Shown: positions 1 through 8,656 of the stretch, in pieces
Layout: every line of letters starts with the position of its first letter
Numbering within the stretch: the first letter of the stretch is position 1
Assembly: GCA_040772085.1 (NCBI GenBank)
Contig: JAXGYU010000001.1
Coordinates: forward strand, 2,356,001 to 2,420,000
Direction: 5' to 3'
DNA length: 64,000 nt
Source: JAXGMV01 sp040772085
Lineage (GTDB): Bacteria; Chloroflexota; Anaerolineae; Anaerolineales; Anaerolineaceae
The notes under the pieces: generated by a model
The model's input: only the letters and a program-made list of their open reading frames with translations
Told to the model about the DNA's origin: nothing
Database searches by the model: none
Translations under genes and position numbers: made by a program

Positions 1-557
1 TTCGTTTTGGTTATGGCTTTGTTGCCGGCGCCGAAGCAGCGTGTAAGGAACTTGGTTTGACCGATGTCGAGATGATGTACAACTATTCTGGCGATTTCAA
101 ACCCACTCCTGAGAACCAGGCCCGTGCGGCTTCCTGGTATCAGAATGGCACAGAGATCATTCATGTTGCTGCCGGCCCCATGGGCGCCTCGGTGTTTGCC
201 GCTGCTGAGCAGAACAACGGTGTTGTGATTGGCGTTGACTCTGACCAGTCTGGCGAGTCTCCCACCATCATCACCTCAGCCATCAAAGACCTGGCTCGCG
301 TGACCTACAATTCTCTGAAGGCCTGGAAAGAGGGCACGTTTGAAGGCAACAAGATCAGCGTTTACACCGCCAAAGAAGAAGGCGTTGCGCTGGCTTCCAT
401 GAAGTTCAAGAACTTCACCCAGGCTGAGTACGATGAGCTGTACAAGCGCCTGGCCGATGACGTCGATGGCATCTCCTCAGCCATCCCGACCGACAAGGAT
501 TACGCAGAGCCCACTGAAATTCCTCTGGAATGTGTCAAGCTGACCTACGTCAAGTAG
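1..557 (+). CDS. BMP-family ABC transporter substrate-binding protein (3' part)
   Basis: This is the C-terminal part of a periplasmic-binding-type protein of the Bmp/PnrA (Med) family, which captures nucleosides or related ligands for an ABC importer. The frame is open from base 3 (Arg-Phe-Gly-Tyr-Gly-Phe) to the TAG at 555-557, so the gene begins outside the window; the ATG at 57 is internal. The family stretch with Ala-Ala-Gly-Pro-Met-Gly followed by an Ile-Gly-Val-Asp-Ser-Asp-Gln segment (about 180-250) forms part of the ligand cleft. The importer ATPase and two permeases follow in the same direction, so it is the first visible gene of that operon. A hairpin lies between it and the ATPase, which fits the usual excess of binding protein. 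The exact ligand cannot be read from the sequence. Confidence 0.85.
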   Translation, partial: RFGYGFVAGAEAACKELGLTDVEMMYNYSGDFKPTPENQARAASWYQNGTEIIHVAAGPMGASVFAAAEQNNGVVIGVDSDQSGESPTIITSAIKDLARVTYNSLKAWKEGTFEGNKISVYTAKEEGVALASMKFKNFTQAEYDELYKRLADDVDGISSAIPTDKDYAEPTEIPLECVKLTYVK

Positions 558-604
558 TTTGCTGACCAGCAGAGCGTCAGGAGCTCATTGGTAATGAATT
601 AGAC

Positions 605-654
605 GACAGGTGCCATCTGCCACAATATGTTGCAATGGCACCTGTCATGTTTTT
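605..654 (+). terminator. Hairpin with T-run between binding-protein and ATPase genes
   Basis: A perfect 12-bp inverted repeat, GACAGGTGCCAT (605-616) and ATGGCACCTGTC (635-646), has an 18-base loop and is followed by TGTTTTTG. It lies inside an otherwise compact operon and is probably a partial terminator or mRNA-stabilising structure that keeps downstream transporter expression below that of the binding protein. Confidence 0.6.
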
Positions 655-671
655 GAAAGAGGGAGTGTCTC

Positions 672-2192
672 TTGGAAAATATTCTTGAGATGCAGCACAT
701 CACAAAAATCTTTCCCAGCATCGTCGCCAACGATGACATCAGCTTTGAGCTGAGAAAAGGGGAGATCCACGCCCTGTTGGGGGAAAATGGCGCCGGCAAA
801 TCCACGCTGATGAGTGTTTTATTCGGGCTTTATATCCCGGAAAAAGGCAAGATCGTCATCAGAGGCAAGGAGGCAAAAATCAGCAATCCTCAGGACGCGA
901 ACGAATTGGGGATTGGCATGGTTCACCAGCATTTCAAGTTGGTGCAGGTTTTTACGGCGCTTGAAAACATCATCCTCGGTGTTGAGGATACAAAGTTCGG
1001 CATACTGCAGATGGATGAATCGCGCCGGAAAATTTCCGAGCTGATGGAGCAGTATGGCTTGCACGTTGATCTGGACATGAAAATTCAGGACATGCCGGTC
1101 GGCATGCAGCAGCGCGTTGAGATCCTGAAAATGCTCTACCGGGATACCGACATTCTGGTTTTTGATGAACCTACCGCTGTGTTAACACCCCAGGAAATTG
1201 ATGAGCTGATCAAAATCATCAAGGGGTTCGCCGATGAGGGCAAGTCTATTATCTTTATCTCACATAAACTGGATGAAATTCAAAAGGTCGCCGATCGCTG
1301 CACGGTGCTCCGGAAAGGCAAGTATGTCGCGACAGTCGATGTAGCGACCGTCAGTAATGAAAGCCTCTCTGAGATGATGGTTGGACGGAAGGTCATGCTC
1401 CGCGTTGAGAAGACTGTGTCCCAGCCAGGCGATGTGGTGCTCAAAGTCGATAACCTGGTCATCAAAGTGCCCGGCACTGCCAAGAATAAGGTCAATAACA
1501 TCTCACTCGATGTCCGGGAGGGCGAGATTGTCTGCGTCGCGGGTATTGAAAACAACGGCCAGAAAGAGCTGGTCATGGCGATTGCCGGCATGATCCCGGT
1601 CGACTCTGGCAAGATCAGTGTGACCGGCGAGGATATTACCCACTGGAAGATCCGTGAACGCAACGCGAATTACCTGTCACATATCCCTGAGGATCGGCAT
1701 AAACACGGACTGATACTCGATTTTGACCTGGCGAACAACTTCATCCTGCAAACATTCACGACGCCGGAGTTCAACCAGCGCGGATTTCTGCGGGAGAAGA
1801 ACATTGAGGATTATGCCAGAAAACTGATCCGCCAGTATGACATCCGTTCCGCGCAGGGGCCCGACACCATTGTTCGCAGTATGTCCGGCGGCAATCAGCA
1901 GAAGGCAATCATCGCCCGCGAGCTGGATCGACCGCATAAGCTGCTGATCGCTGTGCAGCCGACACGCGGTCTGGACGTAGGCGCGATCGAGTACATCCAC
2001 CGGCAGCTGATCCACGAGCGCGACAATGGCGGCGCCATCCTGTTGATCTCACTCGAACTCGATGAAGTCCTGAACGTCAGTGACCGCATCCTGGTCATGT
2101 CAAATGGCGACATTGTCGCCAATGTGATGCCGAAGGATGTGACCGAACGTGACCTCGGTTTGTACATGCTCGGCAAAAGGCAGGTGAACTGA
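672..2192 (+). CDS. Nucleoside/sugar ABC importer ATP-binding protein (two NBDs)
   Basis: This is a 506-residue cytoplasmic ATPase with two fused nucleotide-binding domains, the layout of YufO/NupO- and RbsA-type importers. The first domain has Walker A Gly-Glu-Asn-Gly-Ala-Gly-Lys-Ser-Thr near residues 37-45, a degenerate signature (MPVGMQQRVEI) and Walker B LVFDEPTAVL. The second has a degenerate Walker A (ENNGQKELV), signature SGGNQQK and LLIAVQPTRGLD, where Gln replaces the catalytic Glu. Hydrolysis is therefore probably asymmetric, as is usual in this family. The start is TTG at 672, preceded by GAGGGAG. It stops one base before the first permease ATG. Its partners are the binding protein upstream and the two permeases downstream. 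Confidence 0.92.
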   Translation: MENILEMQHITKIFPSIVANDDISFELRKGEIHALLGENGAGKSTLMSVLFGLYIPEKGKIVIRGKEAKISNPQDANELGIGMVHQHFKLVQVFTALENIILGVEDTKFGILQMDESRRKISELMEQYGLHVDLDMKIQDMPVGMQQRVEILKMLYRDTDILVFDEPTAVLTPQEIDELIKIIKGFADEGKSIIFISHKLDEIQKVADRCTVLRKGKYVATVDVATVSNESLSEMMVGRKVMLRVEKTVSQPGDVVLKVDNLVIKVPGTAKNKVNNISLDVREGEIVCVAGIENNGQKELVMAIAGMIPVDSGKISVTGEDITHWKIRERNANYLSHIPEDRHKHGLILDFDLANNFILQTFTTPEFNQRGFLREKNIEDYARKLIRQYDIRSAQGPDTIVRSMSGGNQQKAIIARELDRPHKLLIAVQPTRGLDVGAIEYIHRQLIHERDNGGAILLISLELDEVLNVSDRILVMSNGDIVANVMPKDVTERDLGLYMLGKRQVN

Positions 2193-2193
2193 T

Positions 2194-3315
2194 ATGAAAA
2201 AATTCTTCGCGAAATTGCTGAACAACACCGCGTTCTCCAGTTTCCTGTCTTCCCTGATTCCAGTCAGCCTTGGGTTGCTGATCGGCTTCATCATCATGTA
2301 CATCTTCAACCCGCGCGGCGCCTGGCCGGGGTTCCTGGTGATGCTGCAGGGCGGCTTTACTGATGGTGCGCGCGGTATCGGGCAGGTTCTTTATTACGCC
2401 ACACCGCTGATCCTGGTCGGCCTCTCGGTCGGTTTCTCATTCAAGACAGGTTTGTTCAATATTGGCGTGATCGGCCAGTTTACGGTCGGCGCGTATGTCG
2501 CCATCATCATTGGCGGTAAGGTAACCTTCCTGCCGGCATCCGTTCACTGGCTGGTCGCGATATTAGGCGCCGGCATCGCCGGGCTGATCTGGGCGGCTGT
2601 CCCCGGCATCCTCAAGGCGTACTTCAAGGTCAGCGAGATCATCACTTGTATCATGATGAACTATGTCGCGCTTTATCTGGTTAATCAACTGGTGTATGTC
2701 ACGCATTTTGAGAAGTCAACCGTCATGTCGAAGGATGTGCTCAAATCTGCCATCATGCCGACGCTGGGTCTGGACAAACTCTTCCCGGGCTCATCCGTGA
2801 ATCTGGGGTTGTTCATCGCCTTCATCGTCGCGATTATCGTTTATGTCATCCTATACAAAACAACCTTCGGATATGGACTGCTGAGCGTAGGCTTGAATCG
2901 TGAAGCCAGCCGCTATGCAGGCATCAACGAGACCAGAAATATCATCACCGTCATGCTGATCACCGGTTTCATCGCCGGCATGGCAGGCGGCATCCTCTAC
3001 CTCTCGGCGCTGAGCAAGAACTATAAAATCTCCGAACTGTTCATCACTGAGCCTGGCTATGGCATTCCGGTGGCGCTGCTTGGCGTCTCGCATCCGGTGG
3101 GCACGGTGTTTGCCGGACTGTTCATCGCCTACATTATCGTCGGCGGATCGCTGATGCAAGCTTATGGATTCCCGGTTGAGACCGTCAGCATCATCACCGC
3201 CGTGATCATTTACTTCAGCGCCTTCTACTACCTGTTCAAATCGATGGTCAAGAAGCTGGCTTTCAGGCAAAGCACAGGAGGCAACATCAATGCAGAAGTG
3301 CAAGGGGAGCGATAG
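2194..3315 (+). CDS. ABC importer permease (BPD_transp_2, NupP-like)
   Basis: This is a 373-residue integral membrane permease of the branched-chain-amino-acid/sugar type 2 family (LivH/RbsC fold). Many hydrophobic helices are visible, with the typical FNIGVIGQFTVGAY segment near residue 90 and a cytoplasmic coupling segment around LSVGLNREASRYAGI. The long N-terminal helix and overall size match the larger of the two permeases in nucleoside BMP-type importers. The ATG at 2194 follows the ATPase stop by one base, so translation is probably coupled. It pairs with the next gene to form a heterodimeric channel. Confidence 0.9.
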   Translation: MKKFFAKLLNNTAFSSFLSSLIPVSLGLLIGFIIMYIFNPRGAWPGFLVMLQGGFTDGARGIGQVLYYATPLILVGLSVGFSFKTGLFNIGVIGQFTVGAYVAIIIGGKVTFLPASVHWLVAILGAGIAGLIWAAVPGILKAYFKVSEIITCIMMNYVALYLVNQLVYVTHFEKSTVMSKDVLKSAIMPTLGLDKLFPGSSVNLGLFIAFIVAIIVYVILYKTTFGYGLLSVGLNREASRYAGINETRNIITVMLITGFIAGMAGGILYLSALSKNYKISELFITEPGYGIPVALLGVSHPVGTVFAGLFIAYIIVGGSLMQAYGFPVETVSIITAVIIYFSAFYYLFKSMVKKLAFRQSTGGNINAEVQGER

Positions 3316-3323
3316 GAGCGACG

Positions 3324-4277
3324 ATGGATACTTTTAATTTCGTTTTTCACCAGACGCTCAACTTCTCCATCCCGCTGCTGATTGTGGCACTCGGCGCGAT
3401 GTTCTCGGAGCGCAGCGGCATCATCAACATCGGTCTGGATGGGTTGATGATCATCGGCGCCTTCGCCAGTGTGCTCTTCCTGCGCTATACCGAGCCCTTC
3501 ATGAGCGGGCAGTGGCAGTTGTTGCTGGCGATTCTGATTTCGGTAATTAGCGGCACCATTTTCTCCCTCCTGCACGCTTTCGCGTCCATCAACCTCAACG
3601 CGGACCAGATCATCTCGGGGCAGGCGCTCAACATGCTCGCGCCAGCCATCGCGGTTTTCGCTGCCCGGCTGCTGCTGGGTGATTCGATCATCAACTTCAA
3701 AAACACCTTCCTGATCCAGGAAGTCCCGCTGCTCGGGTCGATACCGGTGCTGGGTGATCTGATCTTCAAGAACATGTATCTCACCAGCTACATTGGCATC
3801 CTGATCCTGTTCATCTCGTCCTTCGTCTTGTTCAAGACGCGCTTCGGCTTGCGCTTGCGCTCGTGCGGTGAGCATCCGCAATCGCCAGACTCGGTCGGCA
3901 TTGACGTCTACAAGTTCAGGTATGCCGGTGTCATGATCTCAGGCGCGCTCTCGGGCCTGGGCGGTCTGGTCTTCGTCATCCCGAACAGCACCAACTTCAA
4001 CGGCACTGTCTCTGGTTATGGCTTCCTGGCGCTGGCAGTGATGATCCTGGGAGCGTGGCTGCCGAAACGTATTTTCATCGCGGCGATTTTCTTCGGCTTG
4101 CTCAAGACCATGTCCGCGGTTTACTCAGGCATCCCGTTCTTCAACACGCTTGGAATTCCAGGAAACTACTACAAACTCATGCCTTATGTCATCACCTTGC
4201 TGGTTTTGATTTTTGGTCCGAAGAATTCTGCCGCGCCAAAGGCAGAAGGCCAGCCATTCGTCAAAGGAATGACATAA
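3324..4277 (+). CDS. ABC importer permease (BPD_transp_2, NupQ-like)
   Basis: This is a 317-residue second permease of the nucleoside-type importer. It begins with a membrane helix and carries the family pattern ERSGIINIGLDGLMIIGAF near residues 30-50 and the coupling segment LRSCGEHPQSPDSVGIDVY near residue 190. It sits eight bases after the first permease. Two dissimilar permeases plus a double-NBD ATPase and a BMP protein are the complete set for a NupNOPQ-like importer. The gene is of normal length and shows no oddities. Confidence 0.9.
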   Translation: MDTFNFVFHQTLNFSIPLLIVALGAMFSERSGIINIGLDGLMIIGAFASVLFLRYTEPFMSGQWQLLLAILISVISGTIFSLLHAFASINLNADQIISGQALNMLAPAIAVFAARLLLGDSIINFKNTFLIQEVPLLGSIPVLGDLIFKNMYLTSYIGILILFISSFVLFKTRFGLRLRSCGEHPQSPDSVGIDVYKFRYAGVMISGALSGLGGLVFVIPNSTNFNGTVSGYGFLALAVMILGAWLPKRIFIAAIFFGLLKTMSAVYSGIPFFNTLGIPGNYYKLMPYVITLLVLIFGPKNSAAPKAEGQPFVKGMT

Positions 4278-4307
4278 GCCAACACTATGATGCCACGGAG
4301 CCCTTTT

Positions 4308-5273
4308 ATGCATGATCCATTGAAAATGGTGGTCATTGGTCAGTTGACGCTGGACGATGTTGTCCTGTTTGACCAGGCGGCGCTGCTCGATTCGCCTGGC
4401 GGCGCTGGCCTGTACGCCCTTGCCGGTACCTACCTGTGGGATACCGCACCGGTCGGGTTTGTCACCCGCATGGGCGATGACTACGATCTGACCGACCTGA
4501 TCGACAAAACGAAAAATTCGATCGATTACGCGGGCATTAATAAAGTCGACGCGCCGTCGATCCACATCTGGAATATGTTCGACCGCAAAGGCCATCGTTA
4601 TTTCATCAAGCAGCGTTGGGGGTCAGATGACGACCTGATGGGCATCCTGCCCGAATATATCCCGGAAAGGTTCTGGGACTGCCAGAACTTCCTGGTAGCC
4701 GCGTTCCCGCTGGATTGGCAGGCAAAGGTGATTAAGGCCATGCCGGTGGAGAAAATGGTGCTGGTTGACCCGCATTTTCAGGGTATTTTCCCCAAATATC
4801 ATGAATTGTGGGATGACCTGTTCCCGCACATCGATGTCTTCCTCCCTAGCGAGGAGGAATTGTTGCGCTACTTTACGATTGAAGCGCTGTCCGATGTCAG
4901 GGGGTATGTGCCATATCTCAAACGTCTGACCGAGAAAGGCCCATCGGTCGTCGGTGTCAAAGTCGGTTCTCAGGGATGCGTCGTTGTCGACCGCGACAAG
5001 AAAGCAGCCTTCCACATTCCGGCGTATCTCAAGGACAACGTGGTGGATGTGACAGGCTGTGGTGATGTTTTCTGCGGCGGATTTTTAAGCAGCTACGTTG
5101 ATGATGGTGATATCTACGAAGCCGGGTTGCACGGTGTCGTCGGGGCGTCTTTCAATCTCGAAGACTATGGCGTTCTGCATAATTTCTCGATTGATCGTGG
5201 CAGAGTGCAGCAGCGTCTTGAACAGTTTAGAAACTCGCTGGATCGTGAGAAACAGCGTATTCAATATGAATGA
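4308..5273 (+). CDS. PfkB-family carbohydrate/nucleoside kinase
   Basis: This is a 321-residue ribokinase-fold kinase expected to phosphorylate a sugar or nucleoside with ATP. The N-terminal region has the substrate-side Gly-Gly-Ala-Gly motif (SPGGAGLYALAG). The C-terminal signature is DVTGCGDVFCGGF instead of the usual DTTGAGDAFxGGF: the catalytic Asp and anion-hole glycines remain, while Ala is replaced by Cys. An ATG at 4287 is in frame, but the ATG at 4308 has CGGAG eight bases upstream and the shorter protein starts directly with the first beta strand (KMVVIG), so I prefer 4308. Its place between the importer and the SIS genes suggests that it activates the imported compound or its product. 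The substrate is unknown. Confidence 0.85.
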   Translation: MHDPLKMVVIGQLTLDDVVLFDQAALLDSPGGAGLYALAGTYLWDTAPVGFVTRMGDDYDLTDLIDKTKNSIDYAGINKVDAPSIHIWNMFDRKGHRYFIKQRWGSDDDLMGILPEYIPERFWDCQNFLVAAFPLDWQAKVIKAMPVEKMVLVDPHFQGIFPKYHELWDDLFPHIDVFLPSEEELLRYFTIEALSDVRGYVPYLKRLTEKGPSVVGVKVGSQGCVVVDRDKKAAFHIPAYLKDNVVDVTGCGDVFCGGFLSSYVDDGDIYEAGLHGVVGASFNLEDYGVLHNFSIDRGRVQQRLEQFRNSLDREKQRIQYE

Positions 5274-5285
5274 GGAGCGGAGTGA

Positions 5286-6446
5286 ATGAGTAAATCAATG
5301 GAAATTATGGCGGAAGAGATCTCAGCTCAGGCCAAGCTATTTGAACTTTGCGGGGATGATCTGATCGCGCAGACAGAAGCGATTCTCGAACGAACCAAGT
5401 TGGCCAACAAAGTTGATCGGGTATACATTACTGGTTGCGGTGATTCCTGGTGCGCCGGCATTGCCTGCCGTGACTTTTTCTTCAAAACGACCAAACTGCC
5501 GGTTGAGGTGCATCAGGCGATCGAATTTTCCCGCTACGTCTGCCCGGCTGAAGTGAGCGAGAATTCCATTGTGCTCTCGATCTCATCCTCTGGCCGCGTC
5601 GCCCGGACGGTGGAATGCGCGATGCGTGCCAAGGAGAAACACGCGCTCTCCATCGGCGTCACCCGCGCCGCTGACAGTAAACTTGCCGCCGCGGCGGATG
5701 AGAAAATCGTCGTCAACATCCCCGATGTCGTCGGCATTGCTCCTGGCACACAGTCGTATATCGCTTCCATTCTGGCGATCATGACTTTCGCGATCGCGCT
5801 CGGAAAAAACCGCGGCACCATCAGTCAGCAACAGGTGGACGAGATCTTCGCCACAATCGCCAAGCTGAATGAAGCCATGAAGCTGACAGTCAAGACCAAC
5901 TTCGAACTGATCAAAAAATATATTGCCGCCTACACTAAAGAGGGTAGTTACGCGAAGATCGACATGTTCCATATCCTCGGCAGCGGTCCCAACTGGGGCA
6001 CGGCGCAATTTGGTTCCATGAAACTGCTCGAAGCGTCAGGGTTCGATTCGATCCCGCAGGGCGTTGAAGAATGGGCGCATACCCAGTACTTCACCACCAG
6101 ACCGGGTACCCACACCGTTGTGATTGCTCCGCGCGGTGAGAGCCGTGAGCGTGTGCTGGAAGTACTGCAGGCAGTCGGCGTGATGGATGGCAAGCGCATT
6201 GTCATCGGTGAAGAGCATGATGATGAGCTGGCACGCAGCGCGGATATTTACCTGCCGATCTGCGGCATGGACTACATCCCTGAAGAGTATTCCCCGCTGA
6301 TTTATCCCATCCCGCTCGAGCTGATGGCATTGCATATGAGCGAAGCGCTTGGGGTACAGGCGTTTGAGTTCGATGCCAAACCCTGGCGAAAAGCTGAAAA
6401 CTTCCGCCAGATCTTCGGCTCCAAAATCAGACATTTAGGTGAGTAA
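5286..6446 (+). CDS. SIS-domain sugar isomerase/deglycase-like protein 1
   Basis: This is a 386-residue protein with two SIS (sugar isomerase) domains, like AgaS, FrlB and the GlmS isomerase half. The first domain shows ITGCGDSWCAG and SISSSGRVARTVE, the phosphosugar-binding loop. The second shows ILGSGPNWGTAQFGSMKLLE followed by VEEWAHTQYF, which matches the active-site Glu/His region of deglycases and aminosugar isomerases. The ATG at 5286 follows a GGAGCGGAGTGA leader, with the kinase stop 12 bases upstream. A second SIS protein lies two genes on, so the pathway may use a hetero-oligomer or two successive isomerase or deglycase steps. The substrate is not predictable. Confidence 0.85.
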   Translation: MSKSMEIMAEEISAQAKLFELCGDDLIAQTEAILERTKLANKVDRVYITGCGDSWCAGIACRDFFFKTTKLPVEVHQAIEFSRYVCPAEVSENSIVLSISSSGRVARTVECAMRAKEKHALSIGVTRAADSKLAAAADEKIVVNIPDVVGIAPGTQSYIASILAIMTFAIALGKNRGTISQQQVDEIFATIAKLNEAMKLTVKTNFELIKKYIAAYTKEGSYAKIDMFHILGSGPNWGTAQFGSMKLLEASGFDSIPQGVEEWAHTQYFTTRPGTHTVVIAPRGESRERVLEVLQAVGVMDGKRIVIGEEHDDELARSADIYLPICGMDYIPEEYSPLIYPIPLELMALHMSEALGVQAFEFDAKPWRKAENFRQIFGSKIRHLGE

Positions 6447-6459
6447 ACAGGTGCCAGCC

Positions 6460-7347
6460 ATGTCAAAAATAATGAATTACGCGATCGGTAAAAAGGTTAC
6501 CTACCAGCCTGAAGCACGGGAGGGCAAGCCGGAACAATTGCTGGCGCCGTACGGCCTGGCTTCTGTCGTTGGTGTCAAGGCGCTGCCTGGTACCACGCAG
6601 AACACGCTTCGTTTCAAAGCCGTGCTGGCGCAAGCAGTTGCCGAAGCTAAAATGCTCTATGCTGCCGGCGTCCGAAACATCATGATTCAGAATGTGAATG
6701 ATGTGCCAATGTATGTCAATGTTGAGCCAAATATCGTGTCCTATATGGCCGTCATCGGCTACGCCATTCGCCAGGCGCTGCCGGCTGACTGCGTGCTCGG
6801 CGTCAGCGTGCTGCGCGATGACGGTAAGGCGATGGTCGCTATCGCCGACGCGATCGAGGCGGACTACATCCGTCCAAAGGCATATGTCGGCGCGGTGGTG
6901 GGCATAGACGGCATTCATGCCGGCATTGTCAACGATGTGCTCGAGATGCGCTACAAGTTGAAGAATGATGTGCAGATCTGGCCGGACATTCATGACCGCA
7001 GCACGTCGCCGCTCGGCGATGTTGAACTGCTCGACGCCTGTCAGCAGGCGCTCAGCCAGGGGCTGGCAGACGCCCTGATCATCACTGGGAAATCGTTCAC
7101 CGAGTCTCTGGAACGCATCAATCTGGTCAAGGCTGCGCTGCCGGATACCTACGTCTTCATCGGCGGCGGAGCCAATACCAAAAACCTTGAGCAGGTATAT
7201 TCCGCCGCGGATGGCGCGTTCGTCGCTTCGTGCCTCAAGGACAATGGCAACATGACCGGCGATTTGGACAAGACAAAACTGCGGGACTTCATGAAAGTTT
7301 ACCGCTCAGTTGTAACAAAACTCACCGCGAAAGGAAACACCAAGTGA
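6460..7347 (+). CDS. BtpA/SgcQ-family TIM-barrel protein
   Basis: This is a protein of about 295 residues of the BtpA family (E. coli SgcQ is a member; cyanobacterial BtpA affects photosystem I). The fold is a TIM barrel. Family features are the N-terminal VVGVKALPGT, the VLGVSVLRDDGKAMVAIADA segment, DIHDRSTSPLG, and the phosphate-binding FIGGGANTKNLEQV with DGAFVASCLK. The ATG at 6460 has AGGTG six bases upstream; a GTG at 6439 in the same frame would overlap the previous gene and has no clear ribosome site. It lies between two SIS genes and overlaps the second by four bases (GTGA). BtpA members near sugar phosphotransferase or ABC genes are thought to act in sugar catabolism; the reaction is not established. 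Confidence 0.82.
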   Translation: MSKIMNYAIGKKVTYQPEAREGKPEQLLAPYGLASVVGVKALPGTTQNTLRFKAVLAQAVAEAKMLYAAGVRNIMIQNVNDVPMYVNVEPNIVSYMAVIGYAIRQALPADCVLGVSVLRDDGKAMVAIADAIEADYIRPKAYVGAVVGIDGIHAGIVNDVLEMRYKLKNDVQIWPDIHDRSTSPLGDVELLDACQQALSQGLADALIITGKSFTESLERINLVKAALPDTYVFIGGGANTKNLEQVYSAADGAFVASCLKDNGNMTGDLDKTKLRDFMKVYRSVVTKLTAKGNTK

Positions 7348-8597
7348 CAGTCAAAGCACCCGCTATCAAATATTTTGACCTTGAGAAAGGCGATACCCTG
7401 ACTCAGGCTGACCTCGAAGCCTACGTGGCAGAAGCCCAGGCAGTTTGCGACAACTTTCCGGCAGTGGTCGATTCGCTCAAACCACTCTTGACCCACAAGT
7501 ATGACAAGGTCTATGCCGTCGGTATCGGTGATTCATGGTACTCCGCTGAATCCGCCAAGCTGGATTTCTGGAAGAATACCGGCATTCAAATGGAGGTGCT
7601 GGAATCACAGGAATTCAATAACTATTACATCGACTACATGCCGGCGAATTCTCTGGTGTTCATTTGTTCTGGCGGCGGATCGGCTGGCAGGACGGTCGAG
7701 AGCAGTTTCCTGGCGCAAAAACGCGGCGCCAAGGTCGTGGCGGTCACGCTGACTCCCAAGAGCCGGCTGACTTCATCAACCGATAATGTGCTGTGCTACG
7801 CCACTAATAACAGTGCTTTCATCGATGGCAGCCGTAATTACATGAGCCTGACCCTGCTGGTCGAGCTGATCGGCATCCGCATGGGCGCCTGGAATGGCAC
7901 GCTAACGGCAGCCGCGGAAAAAGCCCTTTACAAACGTTTGGTCAAGGACATGAAATCCGGCTTCAAGACCTGCATGAAGTACGAGAAGCAGATGAAGAAG
8001 CTGATGAAGGAAGTCAAGGATGAGACCAAATTCTACTTCCTGGGCGCTGGACCTTCCTGGTCACTGGCTCTCTATGGCGCCGCCAAGTTCATGGAGCAGG
8101 CTGCGGCTGACGGTATCCCGCAACAGCTCGAAGAATACGGGCATGAGCAGTACTGGGTGCATAACCGCCGCAGTGAACCGGCTACAATCTTCAGCATTTG
8201 TCCCGCGGGAAAAACTTTTACCCGCTGCCTCGAGAATATCGATGAGATGAATTTCCTGGGGAAGAAGACAGTCCTGTTGACCTCCGGTAAGGAGAACGGC
8301 GAGAAAAGCAATGCCGAGTACACGTTCATCGGCGATGCCTCGATCCCTGAGAATGACTACTGGATGGTTGCCGGCAACCTCTTCGCCCGCATGGCAAATT
8401 TCTTCACGCAATATATTGGCTTCAATAACCAGCGCTTCCAGAACGGTGAGCAGTTTGTTGAGCATTACCGCACCATCCACTTCACCCGCTTCGTGGATGA
8501 GGTGGCTGAGCTTGATATACCCATCCCGGATGACAAGACGATTGCCGAGCGCGGCGCGTTTGGTCTGGTCTATGACAAGAAAGCTAAAAAGAAGTAA
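7344..8597 (+). CDS. SIS-domain sugar isomerase/deglycase-like protein 2
   Basis: This is a 417-residue two-SIS-domain protein, a distant paralogue of the SIS protein at 5286. It contains AVGIGDSWYSAESAKLDFW and FICSGGGSAGRTVE in the first domain, FLGAGPSWSLALYGAAKFME in the second, and LEEYGHEQYW as the likely active-site Glu/His segment. The frame is open from 7230, but the GTG at 7344 overlaps the BtpA stop as GTGA and follows AAGGAAAC, so it is the likely start. The C-terminus is Lys-rich. Last gene of the operon; a strong hairpin follows. Confidence 0.85.
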   Translation: MTVKAPAIKYFDLEKGDTLTQADLEAYVAEAQAVCDNFPAVVDSLKPLLTHKYDKVYAVGIGDSWYSAESAKLDFWKNTGIQMEVLESQEFNNYYIDYMPANSLVFICSGGGSAGRTVESSFLAQKRGAKVVAVTLTPKSRLTSSTDNVLCYATNNSAFIDGSRNYMSLTLLVELIGIRMGAWNGTLTAAAEKALYKRLVKDMKSGFKTCMKYEKQMKKLMKEVKDETKFYFLGAGPSWSLALYGAAKFMEQAAADGIPQQLEEYGHEQYWVHNRRSEPATIFSICPAGKTFTRCLENIDEMNFLGKKTVLLTSGKENGEKSNAEYTFIGDASIPENDYWMVAGNLFARMANFFTQYIGFNNQRFQNGEQFVEHYRTIHFTRFVDEVAELDIPIPDDKTIAERGAFGLVYDKKAKKK

Positions 8598-8625
8598 GTA
8601 CTGAACAGAGATAAGTTGATTTGAC

Positions 8626-8656
8626 AATACAGCCGCGGAAACTCCGCGGCTGTATT
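8626..8656. terminator. Bidirectional terminator between converging operons
   Basis: A perfect 14-bp inverted repeat, AATACAGCCGCGGA (8626-8639) and TCCGCGGCTGTATT (8643-8656), has a three-base loop. It fills the gap between the SIS operon (plus) and xdhC (minus, stop at 8657). Confidence 0.8.
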
